Shown here in pieces: positions 14,521 to 24,252 of a DNA stretch of 64,000 nt. The position numbers and the translations under genes are program-made. The stretch covers positions 1 to 64,000 of the forward strand of contig JAKURV010000002.1 in assembly GCA_022452035.1 (NCBI GenBank), in the 5' to 3' direction. The notes beneath the pieces were generated by a model. That model had not been told where the DNA came from. It saw only the letters and a program-made list of their open reading frames with translations, and did not search any database. Within the stretch, counting starts at the first letter, position 1. Each line of letters starts with the position of its first letter. Origin of the DNA: Acidimicrobiales bacterium. GTDB lineage: Bacteria; Actinomycetota; Acidimicrobiia; Acidimicrobiales; MedAcidi-G1.

Positions 14521-15234
14521 TTAGGAGTCGTGCAGGACGAAGCGGATCCGCTTGAATCCTTTTCCCTTGGATTCCGTCTTTACGACCTCTAGACGCCCGA
14601 CCTGGCCGGTGGACGATACGTGGGTCCCACCGTCGGCCTGCTTGTCGAGGCCGACGATGTCCACCACCCGGATCTCGTCCACTGACTCAGGCACCAGATT
14701 GACCTTGGTGCGGATGAGCTCCCGGTCCAGTACCGCCTCTCCACGGGGGAGGAACGAGACCTCGATGGGGCGGTCGGCGGCGATCTCGGTGTTGCAGAGA
14801 GCTTCCACCTCGGCTCCGAAGCCGTCGGGTAACTGGTCAACCTCGAAGTCCATGCGCCCTGAGAGGGCGTCCATGTTCCCGCCAGTCACCACCCGCTTCC
14901 AGTGCTTCCACATCACGCCGCACAGCACGTGCATGGCGGTGTGGGTGCGCATCATGTGGCGCCGTCGCTCGTTGTCAACCTCACCGGTGACCGTGGTACC
15001 GACTTCGGGGACCGGTCCGGACAGCGTGTGGAGGACCCTCTCGTCAACGGTCCGGACGTCCAGGACGGCGGTGGCTCCAGTCGTCCACACCAGGTGGCCC
15101 GTGTCATGGGGTTGACCCCCGCTGGTGGCGTAGAAGGCCGTGCGGTCCAGTTCCACCCGGTCGCCGTCGACGGCGACCACGGTGGCCTCGAACGACCGTA
15201 GGTCGGCGTCCCGCAGATACAAGCGGTCGGTCAC
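14521..15234 (-). CDS. Alanyl-tRNA editing protein (AlaX-like)
   Basis: Free-standing editing domain that hydrolyses mischarged tRNA-Ala, 237 residues. The N-terminal part resembles the AlaRS beta-barrel (FYATSGGQPHDTG). The metal motif HTAMH gives H98 and H102, and the SAD signature ends in QADGGTHV (H205). In AlaRS the residue before GGTH is normally cysteine and a zinc ligand; here it is aspartate D201, as in some stand-alone AlaX proteins. The size fits AlaX-M. The start GTG overlaps the stop of the upstream membrane gene by GTGA. The enzyme should act in the cytoplasm to clear Ser- or Gly-tRNA-Ala. Confidence 0.88.
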   Translation of the reverse strand: MTDRLYLRDADLRSFEATVVAVDGDRVELDRTAFYATSGGQPHDTGHLVWTTGATAVLDVRTVDERVLHTLSGPVPEVGTTVTGEVDNERRRHMMRTHTAMHVLCGVMWKHWKRVVTGGNMDALSGRMDFEVDQLPDGFGAEVEALCNTEIAADRPIEVSFLPRGEAVLDRELIRTKVNLVPESVDEIRVVDIVGLDKQADGGTHVSSTGQVGRLEVVKTESKGKGFKRIRFVLHDS

Positions 15235-15734
15235 CCGTCGCTCCCGTCCGTCGCCCAGTCGTCGGGGCGTTTGCCACCGACCGCCACCCTCAGCTCACCG
15301 TCCACTACCTGCCAGGCCAAGGCCCCGAGGCCCCGTCCGTCGGCAGGCCAGGTCGACAACGGGTCGCACGAGTCCACGAAGGTCGAGGTTCCGGCGTCCC
15401 ACTGCACCAGACAGTGGTTGGCTCCGCCGGGGGTCCGGGCCGAGAAGGCAGACCATCCGGTGGCCGGGTCGGACCCGGTGTGGGTGATCCAGAGGGGAAG
15501 ATCCCGGCCGACCAGGTCAGGGAAGGGCACCGGACCGTTCTCGGCAATCTCCTTGGCCAGGTCAGCGGCATTTATCCCCCGGAAGTCGGGGTCGCCCAAC
15601 TGAACCTCGAAGGCGTTAGTGGACCCGGCTAGCCAGAGGACCGCCACCAGCGCCCCGACGGCCCCAGCCAGCGCCACGGCGGTGACGGCCAGGGCTCGGC
15701 GCACGTCGAACCGGATTCCGTGGGCCACGGTCAT
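15231..15734 (-). CDS. Membrane-anchored protein with Rieske-like C-terminal pattern
   Basis: A 167-residue protein with an N-terminal membrane segment (ALAVTAVALAGAVGALVAVLW) and an extracytoplasmic domain. Its second half, with HCLVQWDAGTSTFVDSC followed by a PADGRGL turn and a strand LAWQVVDGELRV, tracks the two-loop layout of Rieske iron-sulfur proteins (C..VxW, then a second Cys loop and a proline-rich exit). One histidine (in HCLVQW) precedes the first cysteine, and the second CxxCH box is reduced to DSCDPLS. It therefore probably cannot bind a 2Fe-2S cluster. It is coupled to the AlaX-like gene by GTGA. Function unknown; the Rieske link is a hypothesis. Confidence 0.6.
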   Translation of the reverse strand: MTVAHGIRFDVRRALAVTAVALAGAVGALVAVLWLAGSTNAFEVQLGDPDFRGINAADLAKEIAENGPVPFPDLVGRDLPLWITHTGSDPATGWSAFSARTPGGANHCLVQWDAGTSTFVDSCDPLSTWPADGRGLGALAWQVVDGELRVAVGGKRPDDWATDGSDG

Positions 15735-15807
15735 GGGTGTGACGCCTTTCTCTCCGAATTCGCCGTCCGGACACCGATCCGTTGGGGACCGCCGACCCGG
15801 TGCTGCC

Positions 15808-15813
15808 TAGTAT
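15808..15813 (+). promoter_or_regulatory. -10 element TAGTAT of sucCD
   Basis: It lies about 80 nt upstream of the sucC GTG and gives an untranslated leader of roughly 70 nt. A GGGAGGAAG ribosome site precedes the start, so sucC is not leaderless. Confidence 0.45.
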
Positions 15814-15891
15814 CGCCCCGGTTCGGGCGCCGGTGGATGTCGGCGCCCGGGGTGGCGGAACTGATCTAGGGGCCTATGGGAGGAAGCCGGA

Positions 15892-17043
15892 GTGGACCTG
15901 TTCGAGTATCAGGGCAAGCGGTTCTTTGCCCAGTACGGCATGCCGGTGTCGGCCGGCGAAGTGGCGCTGACCGTCGACGAGGCGGTGGACGCCGCCGAAC
16001 GCCTGGGCACCCCGGTGATGGTCAAGGCCCAGGTCCACACGGGCGGCAGGGGCAAGGCGGGGGGCATCAAGTTCGCCGCCACACTCGACGACGTCCGGAC
16101 CCACGCCAACGACATCCTCGGGCTGGACATCCGGGGCCACGTGGTGGGCCGGGTGTGGATCGAGAAGGCCTCCGACATCGCCGACGAGTACTACGCCTCG
16201 TTCACCCTGGACCGCTCGGCCAAGAAGCACCTGGGCATGCTGTCAGCCGAGGGGGGCGTCGAAATCGAGACGGTGGCGGTCGAGAACCCTGACGCCATCG
16301 CCAAAGTCTGGGTTGACCCGGTCGACGGGTTGGACGAGGCCACGGCCCGTGACTGGGTCGAAGCGGCCAACCTGCCGGAGGCGGCCGTGGAAGGCACCGT
16401 GGACGTCCTGCTAAAGCTCTACGCGGCATACGTAGACGGTGACGCCGACCTGGTGGAGATCAACCCGCTGATCCTCACACCGGAGGGTCGGATCCACGTT
16501 CTGGACGCCAAGGTCACGCTGGACGCCAATTCGGTGTTTCGCCACGAGGACTACGCGGCGTACGACGAGACCCAGACCCGGGACGAACGGGAGACAGCGG
16601 CCCACGCCCGGGGCCTCCAGTACGTGGGGTTGGACGGCTCGGTGGGAGTGATTGCCAACGGCGCTGGCCTGGCCATGTCTACGGTCGATGTGGTCAACCA
16701 GGTCGGAGGCAGCCCGGCCAACTTTCTAGACATCGGAGGCGGGGCCAACGCCGAGGTGATGGCCGGGGCGTTGGAGGTCATCAACAACGATCCGGCCGTA
16801 CGGTCCATCTTCATCAACATCTTCGGAGGGATCACCCGGGGCGAGGAGGTGGCCAACGGCATCGTCGAGGCGCTGGAGCGGGTCGCCATCGACTCCCCGA
16901 TCGTGATCCGCCTGGACGGCACCAACGCCGACGAGGGCCGGACCATCCTCGAACCGCACCTGTCCGACGTCCTCCAGATGGCACCCACCATGCTGGACGC
17001 CGCCCGTCGGGCCGTGGAGCTGGCCGAGGGTCGGGAGGTCTGA
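15892..17043 (+). CDS. sucC: Succinate-CoA ligase, beta subunit
   Basis: Subunit of the TCA-cycle enzyme that converts succinyl-CoA to succinate with nucleotide phosphorylation, 383 residues. The start DLFEYQGKRFFAQYGMPV is the classic N-terminus, followed by the ATP-grasp domain (MVKAQVHTGGRGKAGGIKFA). Next come the metal-binding VEINPLILTPEGRIHVLDAK and the C-terminal ligase-CoA domain with GNGAGLAMSTVD-like residues (here NGAGLAMST) and INIFGGITRGEEVANGI. It is followed 3 nt later by sucD in the usual gene order. The GTG start at 15892 is supported by a GGGAGGAAG site. Confidence 0.97.
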   Translation: MDLFEYQGKRFFAQYGMPVSAGEVALTVDEAVDAAERLGTPVMVKAQVHTGGRGKAGGIKFAATLDDVRTHANDILGLDIRGHVVGRVWIEKASDIADEYYASFTLDRSAKKHLGMLSAEGGVEIETVAVENPDAIAKVWVDPVDGLDEATARDWVEAANLPEAAVEGTVDVLLKLYAAYVDGDADLVEINPLILTPEGRIHVLDAKVTLDANSVFRHEDYAAYDETQTRDERETAAHARGLQYVGLDGSVGVIANGAGLAMSTVDVVNQVGGSPANFLDIGGGANAEVMAGALEVINNDPAVRSIFINIFGGITRGEEVANGIVEALERVAIDSPIVIRLDGTNADEGRTILEPHLSDVLQMAPTMLDAARRAVELAEGREV

Positions 17044-17046
17044 GCG

Positions 17047-17931
17047 ATGAGCATCTTCGTCGACGCCGAAACCCGGGTTGTCTACCAGGGGTTGACCGGC
17101 AGCCAGGGTCGCTACTACGGCCTCCTGAACCGGGACTACGGAACCCGGGTGGTGGCCGGGACCAACCCGAGGAAGGCCGGTACCGACGTCGACGGTATTC
17201 CCGTCTTTGCCACGGTGGCTGAGGCGGTGGCCGAGACGGGCGCCACCGCGTCGTGCGTCTTCATCCCGGCCGCCGGGGTCCATGGGGCCGTGATCGAGGC
17301 AGCCGAGGGGGGCGTCGAGTTCATCGTGGCCATCACCGAGGGCGTTCCCGCCCACGACGAGGCCGACTTCTACAACCGACTTCGCCGTGACCATCCCCAG
17401 GTCCGCCTACTAGGCCCCAATTGTCCGGGGATCATCTCGCCGGGCCAATGCAACATCGGCATCACGGCCGGGCATATCGCCCTGCCGGGCGGCCCGGTGG
17501 GCATCGTGAGCCGCTCCGGCACCCTGACCTACCAGGCGCTGTACGAGCTCAGGGAGAAGGGCATCGGGTGTACGACGTGCGTTGGTATCGGGGGGGATCC
17601 CGTGCCCGGCACGTCGTTCATCGACTGCCTGGCGGCCTTCGAGGACGATCCCGACACAAAGGCTGTGATGATGATCGGCGAGATCGGAGGCTCGGCCGAG
17701 GAAGAGGCCGCCGAGTTCATCGCCACCCGGATGACCAAGCCCATCTCGGCCTATGTGGCCGGCGTGACGGCCCCACCCGGCAAGAAGATGGGACACGCCG
17801 GAGCCATCGTCTCGGGCGGCAAGGGCACGGCGGCGGCCAAGATGGACGCCCTCCGCGAGGCAGGGGTCCGGGTGGGCTTGAACCCCACCGAGGCCGGGGA
17901 ACTGATGGCCGGCATCGTTGCCGAGCTCTAG
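17047..17931 (+). CDS. sucD: Succinate-CoA ligase, alpha subunit
   Basis: Partner of the preceding beta subunit, 294 residues. The N-terminal CoA-binding Rossmann part contains YQGLTGSQGRYYGLLNRDYG and VAGTNPRKAG, followed by LGPNCPGIISPGQC. The phosphohistidine is in GHAGAIVSGGKGTAAAKM, the canonical active-site loop. It begins 3 nt after sucC, so the subunits are made stoichiometrically. A clear hairpin follows the stop. Nothing unusual is seen. Confidence 0.97.
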   Translation: MSIFVDAETRVVYQGLTGSQGRYYGLLNRDYGTRVVAGTNPRKAGTDVDGIPVFATVAEAVAETGATASCVFIPAAGVHGAVIEAAEGGVEFIVAITEGVPAHDEADFYNRLRRDHPQVRLLGPNCPGIISPGQCNIGITAGHIALPGGPVGIVSRSGTLTYQALYELREKGIGCTTCVGIGGDPVPGTSFIDCLAAFEDDPDTKAVMMIGEIGGSAEEEAAEFIATRMTKPISAYVAGVTAPPGKKMGHAGAIVSGGKGTAAAKMDALREAGVRVGLNPTEAGELMAGIVAEL

Positions 17932-17961
17932 GAGCCAACCGGCTACGCATCAGGTTGGCTC
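17932..17961 (+). terminator. Terminator hairpin after sucCD
   Basis: A perfect 9-bp stem (GAGCCAACC at 17932 with GGTTGGCTC at 17953) with a 12-nt loop directly follows the sucD stop. No T run is present. Confidence 0.6.
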
Positions 17962-18042
17962 GGGGCCTGTCGGCTACGCGTCTGGCTGACCTGGCCACCT
18001 CCGGACCGGCGAACCCACGGTCGGGCCACACTGGCCCGCTGG

Positions 18043-18048
18043 TACGGT
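18043..18048 (+). promoter_or_regulatory. -10 element TACGGT, leaderless purN
   Basis: The hexamer ends 7 nt before the purN ATG at 18056. Confidence 0.55.
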
Positions 18049-18055
18049 CGCCGGC

Positions 18056-18649
18056 ATGTCGTTGGCGGTGCTGGTATCAGGGACCGGGTCCATCCTGGAC
18101 GCCATGGTTGAGGCTGGCCTGCCGATCACCCTGGTCGTCTCAGACCGTCCCTGCCCTGCCATGGAGAAGGCGGCCGGACACGATGTGGAGGCCGTGGTGG
18201 TCTGCCGGGACAGCTTCGACGACGACTTCGACCGCGACGGCTACACGTTGCGCCTGACCGACCTCTTGGAGGAGCGAGGCGTCACCCTGGTGGCGATGGC
18301 TGGATTTGGGACCGTCTTGGGCCAACCCGTGTACGACCGGTACGCAGGTCGCATCCTGAACACCCACCCAGCGCTGCTCCCCGCCTACCCGGGCTGGCAT
18401 GCCGTGGCCGACACGCTGGCCGACGGTGCCACGGTGAGCGGCTGCACGGTGCACCGGGCCACCCTGGAGGTGGACAGCGGGCCGATCCTGGCCCACGAGA
18501 CCGTGCCCGTGCTGCCCGACGACGACGAGGCCTCCCTCCACGAGCGGATCAAGGTGGTGGAGCGACGCCTCTACGTCGACACCATCCGGTCGATCCTGGC
18601 CGGGGAACCGCCCATGGATCCCGTCGCCCCCGAGGGAGCCCCGGCGTGA
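18056..18649 (+). CDS. purN: Phosphoribosylglycinamide formyltransferase
   Basis: Third step of purine synthesis: transfers a formyl group from 10-formyl-tetrahydrofolate to GAR. It has 197 residues. The N-terminus AVLVSGTGSILDAM matches the phosphate-binding glycine loop. The catalytic block is ILNTHPALLPAYPGWHAVADTLADG, with the Asn and His of the HPxLLP motif, followed by SGCTVHRATLEVDSGPIL and its aspartate. A leaderless promoter is present. purH follows with a GTGA overlap, forming a two-gene purine operon, and folD, which makes the formyl donor's precursor, lies just downstream. Confidence 0.95.
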   Translation: MSLAVLVSGTGSILDAMVEAGLPITLVVSDRPCPAMEKAAGHDVEAVVVCRDSFDDDFDRDGYTLRLTDLLEERGVTLVAMAGFGTVLGQPVYDRYAGRILNTHPALLPAYPGWHAVADTLADGATVSGCTVHRATLEVDSGPILAHETVPVLPDDDEASLHERIKVVERRLYVDTIRSILAGEPPMDPVAPEGAPA

Positions 18650-20172
18650 GCCCCGTCCCGAAGCGGGCCCTGCTATCCGTCCATGACAAGACTGGTATCG
18701 CAGACCTTGCACGCGGTCTTGTCGAAGCGGGATGGGAGCTGGTTTCCAGCGGGGGTACGGCCTCGGTTCTGGCCGACGAGGGCGTGCCCGTGGTGGAGGT
18801 CGGCGAGGTCACCGGGGCCCCGGAGATTCTTGGGGGCAGGGTTAAGACGCTGCACCCGGCGATTCACGGTGGGATCCTGGCCGACCGATCCGATCCCGGG
18901 CATCTGGCCAGCCTGGAAGCCCGGGGCATCGTGCCCATCGACCTGGTGGTTGGGAATCTCTACCCGTTCACGTCGGACCCCGGGATCGAGCTGATTGACA
19001 TCGGCGGTCCGACCATGGTCCGGGCAGCGGCCAAGAACCACGCTCACGTGGGCGTGGTCGTAGATCCGGCCGACTACCGGACGGTCCTCGACGAGCTCCG
19101 GGCCGTCGGTTCCCTGTCCGACGCCACCCGACGGCGGCTGGCCCGATCGGCCTTCGCCCACACAGCGGCCTACGACGCGGCCATCGTGGCCTGGTTCGAT
19201 GAGGACCCATCGTCGGACCATGCCAACGACCTGCTCAAGCCGTCCCTCCATCTGGCCCTGGACCGGGTCCATGACCTCCGGTACGGCGAGAACCCGCACC
19301 AGGCGGGCGCCCGCTACCGGGCAGCCGGCTCCTCCGGATGGTGGGACACCGCCGTGGTGCACGGTGGGAAGGCCATGTCATATCTGAACCTGTTTGACAC
19401 CGAGGCGGCGTGGCGGCTCGTGCACCGCCTGGGTGACGAACCGTGTGCAGTGGTTGTCAAGCACGCCAACCCGTGCGGTGCGGCGGTCGGCTCCGACATC
19501 GCCGATGCCTACCTCTCGGCCCACCGGTGCGATCCGGTGTCGGCCTTCGGTGGGGTGGTGGCCGTGAACCGTCCGGTCACGCTGGCCATGGCCGAGGCCC
19601 TGTCCGAGGTATTCACCGAGGTCGTGGTGGCGCCCGCCTACGAGCCAGACGCCCTAGCCCTCCTCGGCGAGCGGAAGAACCTGCGGGTCCTCGAGGCTGG
19701 GCCCCCCGGCTGGCCGGAGTTGGACGTCCGAGGCATCGACGGTGGGCTCCTGGTCCAGACGGCCGACGACCTGGTGGCCGAACCGTCCGTCTGGCGGGTG
19801 GTGACCGAACGGGAACCCACCGGATCCGAGTGGGCCGACCTGGAGTTCGCCTGGCGGGTAGTCGCACGGGTGAACTCCAACGCCATCGTGCTCGTGAAGA
19901 ACCGGTGTGCGGTAGGCATCGGGGCCGGCCAGCAGAACCGTCGGGACGCCGGCCGGATCGCCGCCGAGAAGGCGGCCGGTCGGGCAATCGACGGGGCGTG
20001 CGCCAGCGACGCCTTCTTCCCGTTCCGGGACGGCCTGGACGCCGTGGCCGACGCCGGGGTTACCGCCGTGGTGCAGCCCGGGGGCTCGTTGCGTGACGGC
20101 GAGGTGGTGGCGGCGGCCGACGCCCATGGCATGGCCATGGTCTTCACCGACGAGCGACATTTTCGCCACTGA
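18646..20172 (+). CDS. purH: Bifunctional AICAR transformylase / IMP cyclohydrolase
   Basis: Last two steps of IMP synthesis, 508 residues. The N-terminal IMP cyclohydrolase (MGS-like) domain starts with KRALLSVHDKTGIADLARGL and contains SSGGTASVLADEGVPV and GGRVKTLHP. The AICAR formyltransferase domain includes RYGENPHQAG, VVKHANPCGAA, and the closing AADAHGMAMVFTDERHFRH, all characteristic. Translation is coupled to purN (GTGA at 18646). Length is close to the family norm. The enzyme is cytoplasmic and uses 10-formyl-tetrahydrofolate, as does PurN. Confidence 0.97.
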   Translation: MSPVPKRALLSVHDKTGIADLARGLVEAGWELVSSGGTASVLADEGVPVVEVGEVTGAPEILGGRVKTLHPAIHGGILADRSDPGHLASLEARGIVPIDLVVGNLYPFTSDPGIELIDIGGPTMVRAAAKNHAHVGVVVDPADYRTVLDELRAVGSLSDATRRRLARSAFAHTAAYDAAIVAWFDEDPSSDHANDLLKPSLHLALDRVHDLRYGENPHQAGARYRAAGSSGWWDTAVVHGGKAMSYLNLFDTEAAWRLVHRLGDEPCAVVVKHANPCGAAVGSDIADAYLSAHRCDPVSAFGGVVAVNRPVTLAMAEALSEVFTEVVVAPAYEPDALALLGERKNLRVLEAGPPGWPELDVRGIDGGLLVQTADDLVAEPSVWRVVTEREPTGSEWADLEFAWRVVARVNSNAIVLVKNRCAVGIGAGQQNRRDAGRIAAEKAAGRAIDGACASDAFFPFRDGLDAVADAGVTAVVQPGGSLRDGEVVAAADAHGMAMVFTDERHFRH

Positions 20173-20202
20173 CCAGCCGTCGGGGTCGGGATCGGCGGCG
20201 GC

Positions 20203-20208
20203 TAGCGT
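20203..20208 (+). promoter_or_regulatory. -10 element TAGCGT, leaderless folD
   Basis: The hexamer ends 8 nt before the folD ATG at 20217. Confidence 0.5.
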
Positions 20209-20216
20209 CACCAGCC

Positions 20217-21083
20217 ATGAGCGCACAACTCCTCGCAGGTGGACCGGTGGCCGAAGCCGTCCTGGACGACGTCCGGACCCGGGTCGACGCGCTAAGAGCT
20301 GCTGGTACCACACCCGGTCTGGGCACCATCCTCGTCGGTGACGACGGGGCCAGTGCCGGCTACGTCCGCAAGAAGCACGAGACATGCGAGTCGGTTGGCA
20401 TGGTCTCGTATCACATCCAGGTGGAGGCCGATGACCCCGTGGAGGCCCTCGACGAGGCGGTGGCCGCCTTCAACGGGGATCCGGCCATCCACGCCTACAT
20501 CATCCAGCATCCGGTAGCCGACGGCTTCGACTTCAACTCCGCGCTCTCGGCCATGGATCCAGCCAAGGACGCGGACGGCCTACATCCCACCAACCTCGGC
20601 AAGCTGGTCCTCCAGGAGGAAGGCCCTGTGCCGTGCACGCCGGCCGGCATCCAGGCCCTCTTTGTTCACTACGACATCGATGTCAGCGGGAAGCACGTGG
20701 TAGTCATCGGACGCGGCCCGACCCTAGGCCGGCCGTTGTCCCTGCTCCTGACGACCAAGGCCCCGGGAGCCAACGCGGCGGTCACCGTGGTGCACTCGGC
20801 GGTACCCGACCTAGCCGACCTGACCCGGGAGGCTGACATCGTGGTGGCCGCCCTCGGCGTGCCATCGTTTGTGCAGCCGGACATGGTGAAGCCAGGGGCC
20901 GTGGTGGTCAGTGGCGGCATCTCCTGGGAGGGCCGGAAGCTGCTGGCTGACGTGGACGAGTCGGTGGGTGAGGTGGCGTCCTGGATCACTCCCCGGCTGG
21001 GTGGGGTGGGGCCCACCACCGTGGCCATGCTGCTGCGCAACACGGTCGAAGCTGCCGAGCGCGCTGACGCCAAAGCGGGCTGA
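20217..21083 (+). CDS. folD: Methylenetetrahydrofolate dehydrogenase / cyclohydrolase
   Basis: Interconverts 5,10-methylene-, methenyl- and 10-formyl-tetrahydrofolate, 288 residues. The catalytic lysine is in SAGYVRKKHETCESVG. The folate-binding DADGLHPTNLGKL and PCTPAGIQALFVHY blocks are clear. The NADP loop VVIGRGPTLGRPLSLLL has glycine and proline where GRSxxVGxP is usual. The end GGVGPTTVAMLLRNTVEAA is typical. It is placed between the purine genes and isocitrate dehydrogenase and supplies formyl donors for PurN and PurH. It could also recover one-carbon units produced by the DMGDH-type enzyme at 60290. Confidence 0.95.
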   Translation: MSAQLLAGGPVAEAVLDDVRTRVDALRAAGTTPGLGTILVGDDGASAGYVRKKHETCESVGMVSYHIQVEADDPVEALDEAVAAFNGDPAIHAYIIQHPVADGFDFNSALSAMDPAKDADGLHPTNLGKLVLQEEGPVPCTPAGIQALFVHYDIDVSGKHVVVIGRGPTLGRPLSLLLTTKAPGANAAVTVVHSAVPDLADLTREADIVVAALGVPSFVQPDMVKPGAVVVSGGISWEGRKLLADVDESVGEVASWITPRLGGVGPTTVAMLLRNTVEAAERADAKAG

Positions 21084-21172
21084 TGGTCGGCGGTCCGCCG
21101 ACCATGTCCAACCCCCGCCGATGCCCACCGGTCAGATCCCCGTCCGTTGGATGCAGCGCGACCCCGAATCGG

Positions 21173-21178
21173 TAGGGT
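21173..21178 (+). promoter_or_regulatory. -10 element TAGGGT upstream of icd
   Basis: The hexamer ends 7 nt before the ATG at 21186. A GGAGGA stretch fills the gap, so the start is supported either as leaderless or by a ribosome site. Confidence 0.5.
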
Positions 21179-21185
21179 CGGAGGA

Positions 21186-22382
<1,197 letters not shown>

Positions 22383-22440
22383 GCACCGGCCACTGAACGA
22401 GAAGCCGGACCGGCGGGGCGGGACCGTCCCGGAAAGCGTG

Positions 22441-24252
22441 ATGCGGCGCGGCTGGCGTCTGGTCCGCCGGTCGTTTCGAGCCCATCCGGGGGCTCACGCC
22501 CTTGGCATCATGGGGGCCAACGTCTTCGCCCTTGCCGTAGTGGGATTCACGGTGGTCGTGGGTCGGGTGACCGACGAGGTGATCGTCCCCGGGCTGGACG
22601 GCGACGGGGTGTCTCGTCAGTCGCTACTGGTTGCCGTGGCCGCCGTCACCGCGGTGGGGGTGATCCGGGGCGTCTCGATCATGACCCGGCGGTGGTTCAA
22701 CATGCTGGCCACCGTCCGTACCCAGCGGACATGGCGCCTTGCCGTCACCGACCAGTTCCTGGACGTCCCGCTGTCCTTTCACCGCTCCCGCCCGGCCGGA
22801 CAACTGCTGGCCCACGCCGACGCTGACGTGGAGGTGGCCACGTCGATGCTCAAGCCGCTGGCCTTCTCGATGTCGGTAGTCATGCTGGCAGTGGCCGCCC
22901 TAGTCAGCTTGCTGGTTGTCCACCCGCTCTTTGCCCTGGTCGCTGTGGTGATGTTTCCCACCCTGACCGTCCTGAACCGCCGGTTTATCCGTGCTGTGGA
23001 AGTACCGGCGGCCCGTGGTCAGGCGGCAGTAGGGGAGATCTCAGGGATTGCCCACGAGAGTCTCGATGGGGTTCTGGTCGTCAAGACACTGGGTCGGGAA
23101 CGCCTTGAGGTGGACCGGTTCGCCGAAGCAGCATCGAGGCTCCGGGAGCACCGGTTGGCGGCGGGTCGGATCCGGTCGGACTATGCGCCGTTGTACTACT
23201 CGCTGCCCCAGCTAGGGATCGTCGTCCTGCTGCTGGTCGGGGCGTGGCTGGTGGACGGAGGTTCGGTGTCGATTGGCGACGTGGTCCAGGCCATGTCTCT
23301 GTTCAGCATCCTCACCCTGCCCATGGAGATCCTGGGTTACATGTTCCAGGAAATGCCCCGGTCGGTGGTGGCCATGGATCGCATCGACCGGGTGCTGGCT
23401 GAACCGACGGAACTCCACCCAGGTCCGGTAGCTGACGAGTCGATCGGTTCGACGCCAGGGGGCTCCGGGGCGGTTGGGCCGGTGGTTGTCGAGTTCGATG
23501 CCGTGGGCTTCTCCTACCCGGGCGGACCACCGATCCTCTCCGACCTCGACCTCCGGCTGGACCCCGGCGAGACCGTGGCCCTGGTGGGGGCTACCGGTTC
23601 TGGAAAGAGCACGGCCGTCGCTCTACTGGCTGGCCTCGTGCCGCCGACGGTCGGAGAGGTGCGGGTCGGTGGGGTGGCGACATCGGCTCTGGGTCCCGAG
23701 GGGGTGACCCAGTCGGTGGCCACGGTCCTCCAGGAGACCTTCTTGTTCGCCGACTCGGTACGGGCCAACCTCGTCCTTGGGCTCGAAGTCGACGACGACG
23801 AGCTGGCTCGGGCCCTGGCCGCCGCCTCGGCCGACAGTTTCGTGGCCGAGCTTCCGGCCGGCCTGGAGACGGTTGTCGGCGAACGGGGCATGACGCTGTC
23901 CGGCGGCCAGCGGCAGCGCCTGGCCATCGCCCGGGCCTTGCTCCGGCGACCCGCCGTCCTCGTGCTCGACGACGCCACCTCAGCCGTCGACCCAGTCGTC
24001 GAGGCGGGGATCCTCGAATCGCTGCGTCGACCGGTCGGAGAGGACCTGGTTGGTGGGAGGTCGGTCGGGTTCGACAGGCCACCGACGCTGTTGGTCATTG
24101 CCCACCGAATGGCCACCATCCGGCTGGCCGATCGGGTGCTTTTCCTCGAGGGTGGGCGGATTGCCGCTTCTGGGACCCACGACGAGCTGCTTGACGTCGA
24201 GTCGTACGCGGCCCTGGCCCGGGCCTACGAGATGGCCGGAGGCCCACGATGA
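22441..24252 (+). CDS. ABC exporter half-transporter with degenerate Walker B
   Basis: Type IV ABC exporter subunit, 603 residues: six hydrophobic helices in the first 330 or so residues, then the nucleotide-binding domain. The NBD has Walker A GATGSGKST and signature LSGGQRQR. Walker B is VLVLDDATSAVD, with aspartate in place of the catalytic glutamate, and the switch histidine is in VIAHRM. The gene overlaps its partner by ATGA. Its canonical signature would serve the partner's active ATP site, while its own Walker B belongs to the degenerate site, as in TM287/288-type heterodimers. ATG 22441 follows a GGAAAG site; GTG 22438 is possible. The substrate is unknown. Confidence 0.9.
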   Translation: MRRGWRLVRRSFRAHPGAHALGIMGANVFALAVVGFTVVVGRVTDEVIVPGLDGDGVSRQSLLVAVAAVTAVGVIRGVSIMTRRWFNMLATVRTQRTWRLAVTDQFLDVPLSFHRSRPAGQLLAHADADVEVATSMLKPLAFSMSVVMLAVAALVSLLVVHPLFALVAVVMFPTLTVLNRRFIRAVEVPAARGQAAVGEISGIAHESLDGVLVVKTLGRERLEVDRFAEAASRLREHRLAAGRIRSDYAPLYYSLPQLGIVVLLLVGAWLVDGGSVSIGDVVQAMSLFSILTLPMEILGYMFQEMPRSVVAMDRIDRVLAEPTELHPGPVADESIGSTPGGSGAVGPVVVEFDAVGFSYPGGPPILSDLDLRLDPGETVALVGATGSGKSTAVALLAGLVPPTVGEVRVGGVATSALGPEGVTQSVATVLQETFLFADSVRANLVLGLEVDDDELARALAAASADSFVAELPAGLETVVGERGMTLSGGQRQRLAIARALLRRPAVLVLDDATSAVDPVVEAGILESLRRPVGEDLVGGRSVGFDRPPTLLVIAHRMATIRLADRVLFLEGGRIAASGTHDELLDVESYAALARAYEMAGGPR

